Of a stretch of 64,000 nucleotides of DNA, positions 13,655 through 24,362 are shown piece after piece. Below the pieces are notes generated by a model that was not told where the DNA came from, made no database searches, and saw only the letters and a program-made list of their open reading frames with translations. The first letter of the stretch is position 1. The number at the start of each line of letters is the position of its first letter. The translations under genes and the position numbers were made by a program. This DNA is from Epiperipatus broadwayi. Its lineage: Eukaryota; Onychophora; Udeonychophora; Euonychophora; Peripatidae. Location: positions 15,989,490 to 16,053,489 of the forward strand of contig JAQFVV010012400.1 in NCBI GenBank assembly GCA_028023455.1, read 5' to 3'.

Positions 13655-16435
13655 ATTATTTTCACCCATTATCGATCCAATGCAGAGTGAGTGTCTCCAA
13701 GTTTAATTTAGTTACTCTGATTCTTAACTTTATAATATATCAGTAATTTTTTTTATTTCATCTATCCATCTCATATGCGTTTTGTTTATAGATCTTTTAC
13801 AATATCTTGGGTTACAATTTAAATCTTCAACTGTCCATCTACTATCATCTTTTAGTAATATGTCCATCCCCAACTTCATTTCAGTCATTTTGTTTTCAAA
13901 TTCTTGTTCCTCCTAACATATATCTCTCCATACTTTATGCAGTAGTTAGAAATCTACATTGCTTTTCTGTTAAGTTTCCAAGTCTCAGATTCATATGTAA
14001 GAATTTATAAAATACTATTAAAATAAAAAACCTTCCTTTTCAAACACATAGACATATCCTTTTAACATTAGTTCTACCAAAAGCACTCCATTCAAGTTTA
14101 AGTCTACGATTAATTTCATCCATTATGTTTCTATGTGTGGTAATAATCTGACCAAGATATTTACAGTTGTTAACTTTTAATTCATGATTATGAACTTCTG
14201 AAAAAATCCATTAAACATTACTTTAATCTTTTTAGCATTTATTTTTAGTCCTACTTTCTTTCATTTTATAATTTCTGTAACAATTCCTGAAACTTTAAAG
14301 TATTATTTGCAAAAACAACAATATCAACTTCAAAATCTCTTGACTTAAATAATCTCCATTTATTTTTACTCCTTTCGCTTTCATTTTAATCCTCAAAATA
14401 TTTCTTATAAATCTGCTATAAAAAGTTTTTGAGATATAGAATCATTCTGTTAATCTAATCATTGCTTTTAAAAAATATTCTTTAGAATATGACAATATCC
14501 TGGATCTATATTTTGATGACCCAATGCTTTAATCACTATAGAAATGCTCATAGAATTATATGTATTTACATAATTTACAAATCCAATGCATAATGGCAAC
14601 TCGTATTCATTCATTATTTTCAACTTATGTAAAAACTACATTTGAGATTGTTTTTTTGATTGGTTAGAATCCAAAATTTGCTGTAAATGACTTAAAATTA
14701 TCTTGGTAAAAATTTTATATAAAACTGATAAAAGACTGATAGGTCTATAATTTCCAATATCTTCTTTATCACTTTTTTTAAATATCAATATTATTACTGC
14801 ATTCTTTCAATCATCTTGTATATCTTTATCATATAGACATTTGGTGTGTAACTTTGTCAACAGTTTTTTTATTTCTTTATTTGTTTCTTTTAAAATACCA
14901 ATTATAATTCCCTCATTTCCTGGAACTTTTCCTCTCTTCTAATTTTTTTTTTTTTTTTATATTATGTAATTCTTTATAAAACTCTTTCATACATTTCATG
15001 ATATCATTTCTCTTTTTCATAATATTTCCATCTTTTGTTCATATTACAGAAATAACTTTTCTTCCATACCAAAATGTTTTACAATTTTGAGACTTATTCT
15101 ATTCTATAACTTTTCTTGCCAATTCACAATTATATTTTCTAATATTGTTATTAATTCTTTTTCATACCATTTTACAAAACTTTAGATATTCAATTCTTTT
15201 TAATGGATCATTTTTAAATATTTTCATATTCCTTCCTTTTTTCATACATTCTCATTCCAAAAATTTATTGGTAAATTGCTATTTTTTTTTTACAAACTAT
15301 CCTTACAATATCAGTTATCTTAATTATTGATTTCAATCAAGTCTGAATGAACTTCAAAATTTGTTAATATTTTAAAATGATTTGCAAATTCTAATTTAAA
15401 TTTGTTGAAATATATCTGAAGGTTAGGAATATCAACTGTTAATACTCTCTTTCTTAATAGTTTTTCTCTAGTTTTACATTAACTTGTATTTTACATCCAA
15501 CTAATCAATGATCATTCCCTGTGCTGAATCTATTAATAACATTACAATATTGAAATAACTTTCTGTTAGTAATACAATTCTGCTACTCATTTAGATGTTT
15601 CCATATTCAATTCCATTTAGTGCTTTGCTTAAAAAAAAATGGTGTACAGTTTCTGTGAGCTCCGTGTCATCTTTCACTTCTATCATTATAACTAAAATTT
15701 ACCCACAGCACTTTCACCTTTCAATCATTTATCAATTCTCACAATAGTCTTCCACTGACAATTTAAAAATATTGTTTGGTTTGATCTCAAGCATTTTGTA
15801 CATTCTTATAAAAAAAATCCTCTACTTCATTACAGTAAGATCTTGTTGGGATATAAACCTAAATTATCTGCATTTCGATATTTTTCATTAATTTGAAAAA
15901 CTAATCTACCATTCTGTCTGATATGCCATCAATTTCCACAGTTTTGTTTTTCCACCTTTTATTTTAAATAACTTTATTTCATTTGTGCTTCCAATATTTT
16001 ATGCCTTTATAATAAGGCATGTGTCCACTTCTGATTTCACAAAGTCCAATATTGTACCATTTAATATATTAAGCAGTTCTTCCAATTCTTGCAATCTTGC
16101 TTCACTTAAAAGTAATCAATTATAGTTACATAAATAAAAGCTGCCAGCAAATGTTAGTTGGGTCTGGAATAGGGGATTCTAAACATCCTCTGCCTTTAGC
16201 CATCAACCACTGTCTTAGTCTGGTGACTTTACAACCTCTTTTAAGGTTTATAATATAGTTTTGCCTGTTACAATTGTAAATATCTTTTTTTAAGAAAAAA
16301 AATCACTCCCACATATATTCAGGTAAAAGATCTCAGGCAACTAAGAAAAAAGACCACAGTGTTTCTTGATCTTAAACTTTGGAATAAAGGCCAATAAACT
16401 TACCATGTTAGCAGATGAGTGTTGATGAGCAATCC
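13655..16435 (-). mobile_element. RTE-clade LINE, copy B, nearly full length, inactivated
   Basis: Minus-strand counterpart of copy A, about 2.8 kb. The 3' end at about 13665 (CATTATCGATCCAATGCAG on the plus strand) parallels the end of copy A (about 3800-3815). RT remnants lie around 14450-14950 (SVLYK-like, NDWKDA-like). Endonuclease remnants lie from 15300 to 16110, including an N-terminal LSEARLQELEELL-like segment at about 16110-16070. The 5' UTR matches copy A: the complement of 16385-16340 (AAGATCAAGAAACACTG...) corresponds to about 927-965. Many stops and indels interrupt every domain, so it is dead. Confidence 0.75.
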
Positions 16436-16845
16436 ACCCACATTTATTTCCTATATGAATAATGGTATACAAATAACACCCATAATAACAAGAACATGTA
16501 GAGTGAACATCTGGAATTTATTCTACTCAATTCCTTTAAGGCTTCAAAAAGAAATCAAAATGTCTCCAGCACTAAGAGCAAATTATTTTCTGCAGCCATA
16601 GAAAGTGTATATATGTCTCTATATATTAAATCATAAATGCACTTAGCTAATTACTTATCACAAATAAATCGCATCACCCCAGGCAATGCTTATGCTTTTA
16701 AAATATTTATTGATAGGAGAGTGTGTCAATTTTATATATAGCTTATGAATAAAGAGTAGTTTCCTTCCATACTATTTCATATATATATATATGAATATAT
16801 CAAAATGCAATTACTGCATGTTTGTATAAAACAAAAAAAAATAAT
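16436..16845. other. Short AT-rich spacer, nothing recognised
   Basis: Sits between RTE copy B and the DNA transposon. A TA microsatellite lies at about 16781-16799. Confidence 0.5.
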
Positions 16846-17099
16846 GGTACTTGTGTATAATTCAACCGATGACGTTTTTGACTTACCGATTTCCCTTCCG
16901 GTAGACATCGACGTTTTTTGCATGACAACGTTGTCATGGTAACCAAGTGACTGGCGTGATTAATCCATCAGAGAGTCAATTTTTTTTTTTTTTCACCCGC
17001 GAGATTTAAAATTCGTAGAGAGGTTTGGGAAATTTTTTGATTTTTCTGTCTATTGTGATTTTGCTATCCACGGCATCACAGTTACTTTTTTGAGCTGTT

Positions 17100-17700
17100 A
17101 ATTTGGGTAAAGTGTTTTATTTATCTGTTTATTTTGAATTTACAAATATTTTTTGTTAATATTTCTACAATTGAATTATGTTTTAATTTCATTTTTAATT
17201 TCTGAATTGTATCATACAGAAAATTATTTTTCGTAATTTATTCCTGTAAACTGTTTTTTATTTATCTGTTTATTTTAAATTTACAAAATCTTTTTGTTAA
17301 TATTTCTACAATTCTCAAATTATTTTTCGTAAATTCATCGTCAATTATAAAAACTTTTTGTTAATATTTCTACAATTCTCAAATTATTTTTCGTAAATTC
17401 ATCGGCAATTATAAAAATTACAGGGTGCGACGCCATTAATACCAGATTTGCATTAAATGACGCCATTAATACCAGATTTGCATTAAATCGCGTCTTTTTA
17501 ATTTAGCTGTTTATTTAAAATTTACAAAAATTTTTTGTTAATATTTCTACAATTGAATTACGTTTTAATGTAATTTTTAATTTCTGAATTGTATCATACA
17601 GAAAATTATTTTTCGTAAATTCATCGGCAATTTTTAATTTCTGAATTATATCATACAGAAAATTATTTTTCGTAAATTCATGGGCAATTATAAAAATTAC
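17100..17700. repeat. Nested tandem repeats inside the DNA transposon
   Basis: Three word groups recur: TTTTTGTTAATATTTCTACA (near 17148, 17291, 17352 and 17530), TTCTGAATTGTATCATACAG with a following TTTTTCGTAA (near 17200, 17580 and 17640), and a perfect 30-bp tandem duplication beginning GACGCCATTAATACCAG at 17429-17458 and 17459-17488. The pattern suggests repeated slippage or unequal exchange. Confidence 0.8.
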
Positions 17701-17961
17701 AGCTATGAGAGTAATACAAGGTATAGGTGTACGCCAAGCCTAATGGCTTGTCAAAAACACAAAGGACCCCCCCCTGCCAACTCCAGCGCTACGCGCTGTT
17801 TTTTATAATTGAGCATAATATAGGGTGGTTTTATAAATTAGAATATAGTTTTTTCTAAATTATTTTGACACATGCATGTACATTTTTATTTTATTTTTTT
17901 TACTATTTGGCTGACCTGCGTCAGATTTTTGCCATGTTTTTTTGTTTTTTTACCACGTGAT

Positions 17962-18140
17962 CAACCGATGACGTATTACCCTGAAGGCATATCGGTCTAA
18001 TGTTGCGTTTTTTAACGTGCCGTGTTCACGTGATCTGCGGACACATTTTAGCGACTAAATGTGTCTGCAGATCACTTGAAGACGTTATCTTAAAAATCGC
18101 AACTTTAGACCGATGTGCCTTCAGGGTAATATGTCATCGG
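17962..18140. repeat. Internal foldback of the DNA transposon
   Basis: Two inverted arms of about 85-90 bp meet near 18050. Arm 1 begins CAACCGATGACGTATTACC and arm 2 ends with the complement GGTAATATGTCATCGG. The centre contains ATCTGCGGACACATTT and its inverse AAATGTGTCTGCAGAT. Arm 1 begins with the same CAACCGATGACG word as the 5' terminus of the element, so the terminal repeat sequence occurs three times. Confidence 0.8.
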
Positions 18141-18168
18141 ATGAATTATACACAAGTACCAAAATAAT

Positions 18169-19469
18169 AATACAATTGTATTCTATAGTTCCAAAAAAGC
18201 CTTCTAGACTATTAAAATTGTAACATAACTGAAAGTATTGTGAAAATTGTTAAGAAGTAAAATTTTGACTAATTTTTTAACTTCCCACTTTTTGCCCACA
18301 TTCACATTTCTACATTCTGTAAATGTTTTACTTTTTATATAAAATATTTTTAGTTAAATTGTCCAGGCCATTAACTATTATTGTTTCTTTGAAAGTTTGT
18401 GATGATGGTATTATAGTTATAATTATGTTGGATTGTTTCCATCATCAAATATTAATTGTTAAATTAATATTAGATAAGAATCTAAAGGTGCCAGACTAGA
18501 TTCCCTTACTAGTATTGCCACTAGTCTGGTCAGCAAGAACAGAGCAGAATAATATCACACAAAATGCTATGTGTGTGTACTAATCTGTTTGCTATTATTA
18601 ATAGCTGAATTAAAAAAAGTTTGGATTTTTCTACAGATGATGGATATAGTCCAATATATAATTACAACTTGGCCCCCTTTCTCAATTCTACAATCTTGCT
18701 GCTCATAAAAATAAATTCATTTCAATAATAAAAAAGGCCTTTTTTTTAAAAAAAAAAAAAAAATCATATATTTAATTTCTTCTATCTCCATTTGAATGAG
18801 CCAAATAGAGTCAACCCTGTCATAAAGGAATTATAGAAAAATTCCTATATTGCTGATTGTATATCATAATCAAAAGAAAAGCTAAATATGTACTCTATTA
18901 CAAAACAAACAAAAAACAAATGAAAATACACTAAATACAGAAAATTTAGTAATAATAATTTAATGACACAAAATATTGCATGCTAAAAATGCTATTAATA
19001 TTTTAAATAAAAAGGTAATTTCAAATAATACTGTATTTGAAAATACTTTCTTTTATAAAATTATTTTCAGTTAAAAAATATTGTCAACAAATTAATTAAA
19101 ATTGTTACCACTTCATATCTTCAAACAACTAACAACTAGTATTTCTTAAATATCTATTATTGATGTTAGCAAATGGTTGAATAAAGCAAATTTACTTCAG
19201 ATGCTATTTAACAGATAAAATTAGAAATTCTTATCAAATAATTTATTTAGTCAGTTACCTGGTACTAAATTATAAATGGCATTATAATCTGATTTAACCC
19301 CCCCCCCCAACAGTCTTAAGATGCTAATTATAATTCTCAGTTTTTTTAAAATTAATTTTCATCCTAAAATCATTCAATTTTATTTCATCTGATTTATCAT
19401 TCAATTCAAATTTTCCAAACTTGACCATATCATTAACCACAGTTTACATCATTCCTTTCCAATAAACAC
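18169..19469. other. AT-rich stretch with one hairpin, no gene
   Basis: Nothing coding is recognised. A 9-bp hairpin (CCAGACTAG / CTAGTCTGG, 21-nt loop) lies at about 18491-18529. A C-run lies at 19298-19308. Confidence 0.5.
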
Positions 19470-20050
19470 ATATGGGGGGGGTCAAAAAATAACCAGAATC
19501 ATTCTCTGGTTTGCATGCCTGTTGTATGCAGTATATACTACTGCTATTACATAAATCTCGCAGGAACCCTTCTGTGTCAAGCTATGTAAAATCGTGGAGC
19601 TACATAACACATTATTTTGTAAATTGCTTTTTTGTCATTTTTTTTTATAATGGCTGAAAAATTTGCAATGTGAAATTCTATTTTTGTTTACAGAAAACAA
19701 TAAGGAAAAAAGTTGTAATGCTTGAAACAGATTACAAAAAAGCTGATTTCATAAAAACACAAGTTTATGAGTGGTTTAATTGAAATGTTAAGTCCCCAAA
19801 AAGTGATGCAAGTGAGGTTCAAAGTTAAAACAACACTGATTTTTTTTTTTTTTTTACGCAAATGGCATTTTTCTCTCTGATTTAGTTCATAACTGTGAGA
19901 CATTTTATTTGCAAGTTCTGAAACATTTATGTAATGGAGTAAAATGTAAATAACCTATTTTGTGACAAAGAAAAGAGTGCAAACTCCACTGCCACAAAGT
20001 GTCATCTCTCAAAGCCTAGAGTATGAAACACTTTTTAATTAATTTCAGCA
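19470..20050 (+). mobile_element. Mariner-like transposon relic
   Basis: After a G-run, the sequence GTCAAAAAATAACCAGAATC at about 19480 looks like a mariner terminal repeat. The frame at about 19712-19810 reads ML-E-T-Y-like residues followed by KTQVYEWFN, matching the second helix-turn-helix of mariner transposases (usual form RTQVFEWFKRF). Further on, at about 19889-19940, the frame reads ETFYLQVLKHLCNGVK, like the FY-EVLRRLREAV segment just before the catalytic region. The part between them is missing, stops are present, and the catalytic aspartates are not seen, so this is an internally deleted dead copy. Confidence 0.5.
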
Positions 20051-21139
20051 TGATCCAGATCTCTCAAATGAAAAAATGTCTCAAACGGGGAGGGAAAAAA
20101 TGACAAGCGTTAAAATGCATCATTTTGCAAGTATTTCCAAACTACTTTGAAAAATTAAAAACCCATTTAGACTGGTGTATTGCATCAAATGGACAGTAAT
20201 TTGAAAAAGATTAAATTTATAAGACTTAAAAATAAAGATTTTTTTATTATAAAATTCCAGCTATTTTGGGATACCGCTATGTACAATTTCTTCCAAATAT
20301 CACAAACAAAACCTTCCTACTTCACTCTCATTTAAATCAAAGATATTTGCTTCTATAAATTAGTTAATACTTATTTCAATTTAATCTATTTCTATAATTC
20401 TAAATAATATTGTTTCTACATCTAGTAACAAATATGTAAATTATAAAAATAAAGAGATTATAATAAAGGCAGAATCATTACTTATATAAACACTTACTGA
20501 TACATATAAAGTGCAAAAAAAAGAAAATGTGATGCATAAATTAGCAAATATCTCAAATAATTTTGATCTCATACTTTGTGAACATCTGTGATATATCAGT
20601 GTTTATTATTTTTAAATAAAAAATAAATAAAAAATCCTGCACTATGGATAGATTGCACTTAAATTTTGATTTACGACTTAAGTAATGAGTCAAAAAAAGT
20701 TTCACTTATATAAGAAAAGACCTGTGTGTGTATATATACTTTGCTTTGCAGAGTCGCAATTAAAATTTCTCTTAGCACAAAAATCAAATCTAATCAATAT
20801 TATTAATACTTTGCTACTATTTTCTCCCAAAGTCAGAGTGAATTAACTAGACATCAGATATTACAAGCAAACAATATATGATTATCATCAGTTATAATTT
20901 ATCACACTATCTTAATACACTTCTTAACAAATCATAATTTTTAACAAGCCTTTACAAAAGAATAAAACATGGACATGCTGTTTTAAACCTCAATATATAT
21001 TAACCTATATGAGCAAAATAGTGCTCCGACTTGTATTTTGAATAAATATGATAGATATTAAATGAAATAATCCAACTTTTTCCTGACCTTTTTGAAAATG
21101 TACAGCAAATATAAGTAATTATAATTTAATATACACTTA
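20051..21139. other. AT-rich stretch, nothing recognised
   Basis: No coding or repeat feature can be supported. Confidence 0.5.
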
Positions 21140-21144
21140 ATAAT

Positions 21145-21310
21145 GCAATTTGTTTATTATTTCCAAATCTGACAGTTTCAACTATACAGCAACCTTCTTC
21201 ATAATTTATATTATGATTAGCAGTGTTAAACATTTTACGTTTTTGCTTAAACTTTGATGAAGATTATCAAACATTTAAAGCTGTCAGATTAGATTTGGAA
21301 ATCCAATATT
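21145..21310. repeat. Imperfect foldback, possible MITE relic
   Basis: TTTCCAAATCTGACAG at about 21161 is inverted, with a small insertion, as CTGTCAGATTAGATTTGGAAA at about 21283-21303. Between them CTTCTTCATAA-like and TTTGATGAAGA-like words are also roughly inverted. It is degenerate. Confidence 0.35.
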
Positions 21311-22169
21311 GCATATATATAGGAAGTGCATATGGAAAGAGACTTATTGATATTGTTTATAAATATTATATGATAGTGCTTACTAAATCCACACCCAGTG
21401 TTATCCTATTTATACTCTCACGCTAAAGAGGAGATTGAACTTGGATCTAGTGCATCTGGAATTTTGGACTTAATGAGGGTCATGTGATGTGGGGTTTTTT
21501 TTTGTAACACAAAATAGCTGAAATCAGGAAACAATGGTTCAAAATGAATATAAGTGTGAAATTTAAATTTCCTTGATCAAATTATTTTATTAATTAAATT
21601 TTAGTTTTATAAATTGCTAATTACTAGAATAAAACATTTCAATACAACTAGAGGTTATTATCTCAGTTCTGCTCTAATTGCAAATCCCAAAACATTGCAT
21701 AAACTGCTATATAGGCAATTAGTGACAAAGTAAAACTAACCTCACATAGTTTGTAAGTATTCATTTGTTATACCATCCTTTTAGAATACCAAACATATGG
21801 TAAGTAACTAATGCTTAACACAAACAATGGATATATTTATCATGATTGCAGATCAATTGTACAAGTGAATTTTGATATCAAATATCACACACATTCATAA
21901 TGTAAAAGTTATAATCCACATTTTAATGCATATAACGATTTGGATTAGCAATATCTTAATTCCGACAATATTAAATGGGAATACATAAAAAAAATTATGA
22001 TGTTACTATTAATCTTTCAAGATGATGGGAACCTACAATTGACAAAATTGAGATCTCTAAAATATATAAAAACTAGTCTGCTGGAAAAAAAAAAAACTAT
22101 GAAAATGGGTTAACTTGGTTTAAAAATCTTAAGAATTTTTTTAATCTCCGCCTTATAAAGAAATAAAAG
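21311..22169. other. AT-rich stretch, nothing recognised
   Basis: No supported feature. Confidence 0.5.
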
Positions 22170-22340
22170 ATGATTGCTAGATGTTGCAGTTTGAACCCTA
22201 GATTTCATTGTCAAAGACAAAAACCAGAAACTGGTCTGGTAGTGAGAATATTTTAATACTATACCATTTCATAACTATTGATTACTCAAGCTTACTGTAG
22301 ATGGGGCTAAAGTAGAGTTGAGGATTCTGCTCTTGTCAGA
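22170..22340 (+). repeat. Decayed copy of the hammerhead-bearing repeat
   Basis: It shares two blocks with the 36.0-36.5 kb palindrome. One is ACCAGAAACTGGTCTGG (about 22220), the counterpart of GCCAGAAACTAGTCTGG. The other is ATTGATTACTCAAGCTTACTGT (about 22280), the counterpart of ATTGATTACTCTAGCTTGCTG. The CUGANGA-like core word is no longer intact. Confidence 0.45.
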
Positions 22341-23115
22341 ACAATTAAACCAGAATAATTAATTATTTAGAAAGAAGAAAAAACTCACTAAAAAGGTAAA
22401 ACAAAAAACTCATTGTCTTGAATGATCATTCAAATCCATATGATCAAAATATATCACCTGAGCAATGCCAGTCATATGTAGAAGACAGATAATTACACTA
22501 TGGTATAACAAGCTTCAACATTTAATGAAGGAATTATAAACACTCAAACACATTCTGAATATGACTTAATAGATTAAATTATGTTGAATGAATTGTAAGT
22601 AATGACACTTCTATGTTGGTGCTAATTGTAATTATTTTCATTATAGTACTCCATTTCTTTAATTTGTAGAATTGCATTAGAGAAAAAAGTATAGACATAT
22701 GCACACATGTATATACATTGACATATAAACAGCATATCATACAGTTATAAAGCTATCATTTTTATTAAGAATTCTGTTATTTAAAAAATGTTAATAAAAG
22801 TCATGAGACTGCTTTACTATTTTATAAAGCTGATTGTAAATATTTACTTCAAGGCCATTTACTATAAGCATGGGTAATCAGTGGACATGGAATGAAGACA
22901 AATCCAAATCTCAAGACTAATTTCTGGCTACTATTCTCTACCTTTATTAAGCATTAGCTTTTTATTTGTTTTATATTTTCAAATTAATAACTGGAGATTC
23001 AAAGATTTTTAAATCAAAACTAACTTATATTGTTAAATCTAACTCTCATTTAGTGTGCACTAGTTAATCAAATTTAGAACAGATGCCACACTAAAGTAAA
23101 ATGAATTACAGCTCC
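22341..23115. other. AT-rich stretch, nothing recognised
   Basis: No supported feature before the miniature LTR element. Confidence 0.5.
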
Positions 23116-23699
23116 TGTAGTGTTTGTAAAAATGGCAGACATTTTTGTGCACTCCAGAAAAACTAGAATTTATTTGTAAGGCTGTTTTTAGATCGCGCTC
23201 TGATAGCTGAGGAATTTAATTAGTGCATTGACGTAATGGCGATCGACAATTCCTAGAAATATTTGCTAATTACAAATGTTTCTAGATAAGAGAAGTTACC
23301 TTATTGGTCAGTGCACTGATTGATCGTTGCAGTTGTCAGAGAGCGATAAGAAGACTGGGTAACATCGAGCAGTGTAATATAGAGAGTAGTAGAGAGCAGT
23401 CACGCAGTAGCAAGTTGCAGACCATGCGTTTGGAGAGCATCCGCTTGCAGACCATTCATTGGAGAGCAGTCGGTGCAGACCATTCGTTGGAGAGCATCTG
23501 TGGCTGAGCTTCGTTGCAGACCAATTCATTGGAGAGCTTCGTTGCAGACCAATTCGTTTGGAGAGCTTCGTGGCAGACCAATTCGTTGGAGAGCTTCGTT
23601 TGGAAAAGAACAGCGTGGGAATTATATAACGTTATTTGCTGACCGCACAGTATGACTTGCAGTTATAACCTTGGCACAGTTGTAAGTGCGGATACTACA
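23116..23699 (+). repeat. Left LTR of the TRIM-like element (584 bp)
   Basis: Begins TGTAGTGTTTGTAAAAATGG and ends GGATACTACA, giving the canonical TG...CA termini. Its 3' half holds a minisatellite at about 23411-23600. Confidence 0.8.
23411..23600 (+). repeat. LTR minisatellite, left copy
   Basis: About six units of 25-30 bp built on TTGCAGACCATTCRTTGGAG followed by AGCATC or AGCTTCG. The later units carry CCAATTC, an added A. Open frames reading through it are a by-product of the repeat. It is not a CRISPR array: units are contiguous and have no unique spacers. Confidence 0.85.
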
Positions 23700-23700
23700 A

Positions 23701-23711
23701 TGGCGCAGTCG
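23701..23711 (+). other. Primer-binding site, tRNA-Ser type
   Basis: TGGCGCAGTCG, one base after the left LTR. It complements CGACTGCGCCA, the acceptor-stem end plus CCA of animal tRNA-Ser. The same word occurs in the gypsy element at 37582. Confidence 0.75.
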
Positions 23712-23781
23712 CATTTGGAACCTGGGAGTAGCGAATACATTGAACTACAAGTTTAGCCGTAGACGGAGAAACCGGGTGAAA

Positions 23782-23844
23782 ATGTCAATCCCAATTAGTA
23801 ACGTTAGCAACAAGGGTTTTTCTGGAGTGGAGGGAGGTGTGTAG
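23782..23844 (+). CDS. Vestigial 20-codon frame of the TRIM-like element
   Basis: An ATG frame (MSIPISNVSNKGFSG...) lies at the position where gag would start, 70 nt after the primer site, and ends in a TAG formed at the first bases of the right LTR. It may be a gag-start remnant. Too short to assign a function, and probably not a working protein. Confidence 0.25.
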   Translation: MSIPISNVSNKGFSGVEGGV

Positions 23845-24362
23845 TGTTTGTAAAAATGGCAGACATTTTTGTGCACTCCAGAAAAACTAGAATTTATTCG
23901 TAAGGCTGTTTTTAGATCGCGCTCTGATAGCTGAGGAATTTAATTAGTGCATTGACGTAATGGCGATCGACAATTCCTAGAAATATTTGCTAATTACAAA
24001 TGTTTCTAGATAAGAGACGTTACCTTATTGGTCAGTGCATTGATTGATTGATCATTGCAGTTGTCAGAGAGTGATAAGAAGACTGGGTAACATCGAGCAG
24101 TGTAATATAGAGAGTAGTAGAGAGCAGTCAAGCAGTAGCAAGTTGCAGACCATGCATTTGGAGAGCATCCGCTTGCAGACCATTCATTGGAGAGCAGTCG
24201 GTGCAGACCATTCATTGGAGAGCATCCGTGGCAGAGCATTCAGTGCAGACCATTCATTTGGAAAGCATCCATTGCAGAGAATACAGAGAATATTCAGAGC
24301 ATTCGTTGCAGACCATTCGTTGGAGAGCATACGCCGTTGAACAGTAGCGAACGTTATTTGCT
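23840..24362 (+). repeat. Right LTR of the TRIM-like element, 3' truncated
   Basis: Matches the left LTR from TGTAGTG onward with few substitutions (for example TATTCGTAAG for TATTTGTAAG, and one extra GATT). It has five minisatellite units and then stops matching after TTTGCTG. About 60-70 bp of the LTR end are replaced by unrelated AT-rich sequence. Confidence 0.75.

Larger units (their letters stand above)
16846..18160. mobile_element. Non-autonomous DNA transposon, 1315 bp, 8-bp TSD
   Basis: The ends are inverted copies: GGTACTTGTGTATAATTCA at 16846 and its complement ending at 18160, extending to about 30 bp with two mismatches (through CCGATGAC). The element is flanked on both sides by AAAATAAT (16838-16845 and 18161-18168), a perfect 8-bp target duplication, though the flanks are A-rich. 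An 8-bp duplication is typical of hAT and P superfamilies; the terminal GGTAC does not match the usual hAT ends that I know. No transposase is encoded. The body holds tandem repeats (17100-17700) and a long foldback (17962-18140). Most of the window's CpG-containing words outside 27-30 kb are here. Confidence 0.8.
23116..24362 (+). mobile_element. Miniature LTR retrotransposon (TRIM-like)
   Basis: Two long direct repeats (23116-23699 and 23840-24362) are separated by only 140 bp. Directly after the first repeat (which starts TG and ends CA) comes TGGCGCAGTCG at 23701-23711, the reverse complement of a tRNA-Ser 3' end and a known gypsy-type primer site. Just before the second repeat is a purine tract (GGAGTGGAGGGAGG, about 23824-23837). 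These are the priming sites expected of an LTR retrotransposon, so this is not a chance duplication. There is no pol; only a 20-codon ATG frame remains. The right LTR lacks its last part: the two repeats diverge after CGTTATTTGCTG at about 24362. The LTRs are very similar apart from minisatellite copy number, implying fairly recent insertion or gene conversion. Confidence 0.8.

Noticed and set aside
23411-24340. CRISPR-like repeat array
   Set aside because: Units are contiguous, diverged and without unique spacers, and the DNA is eukaryotic. It is a minisatellite.
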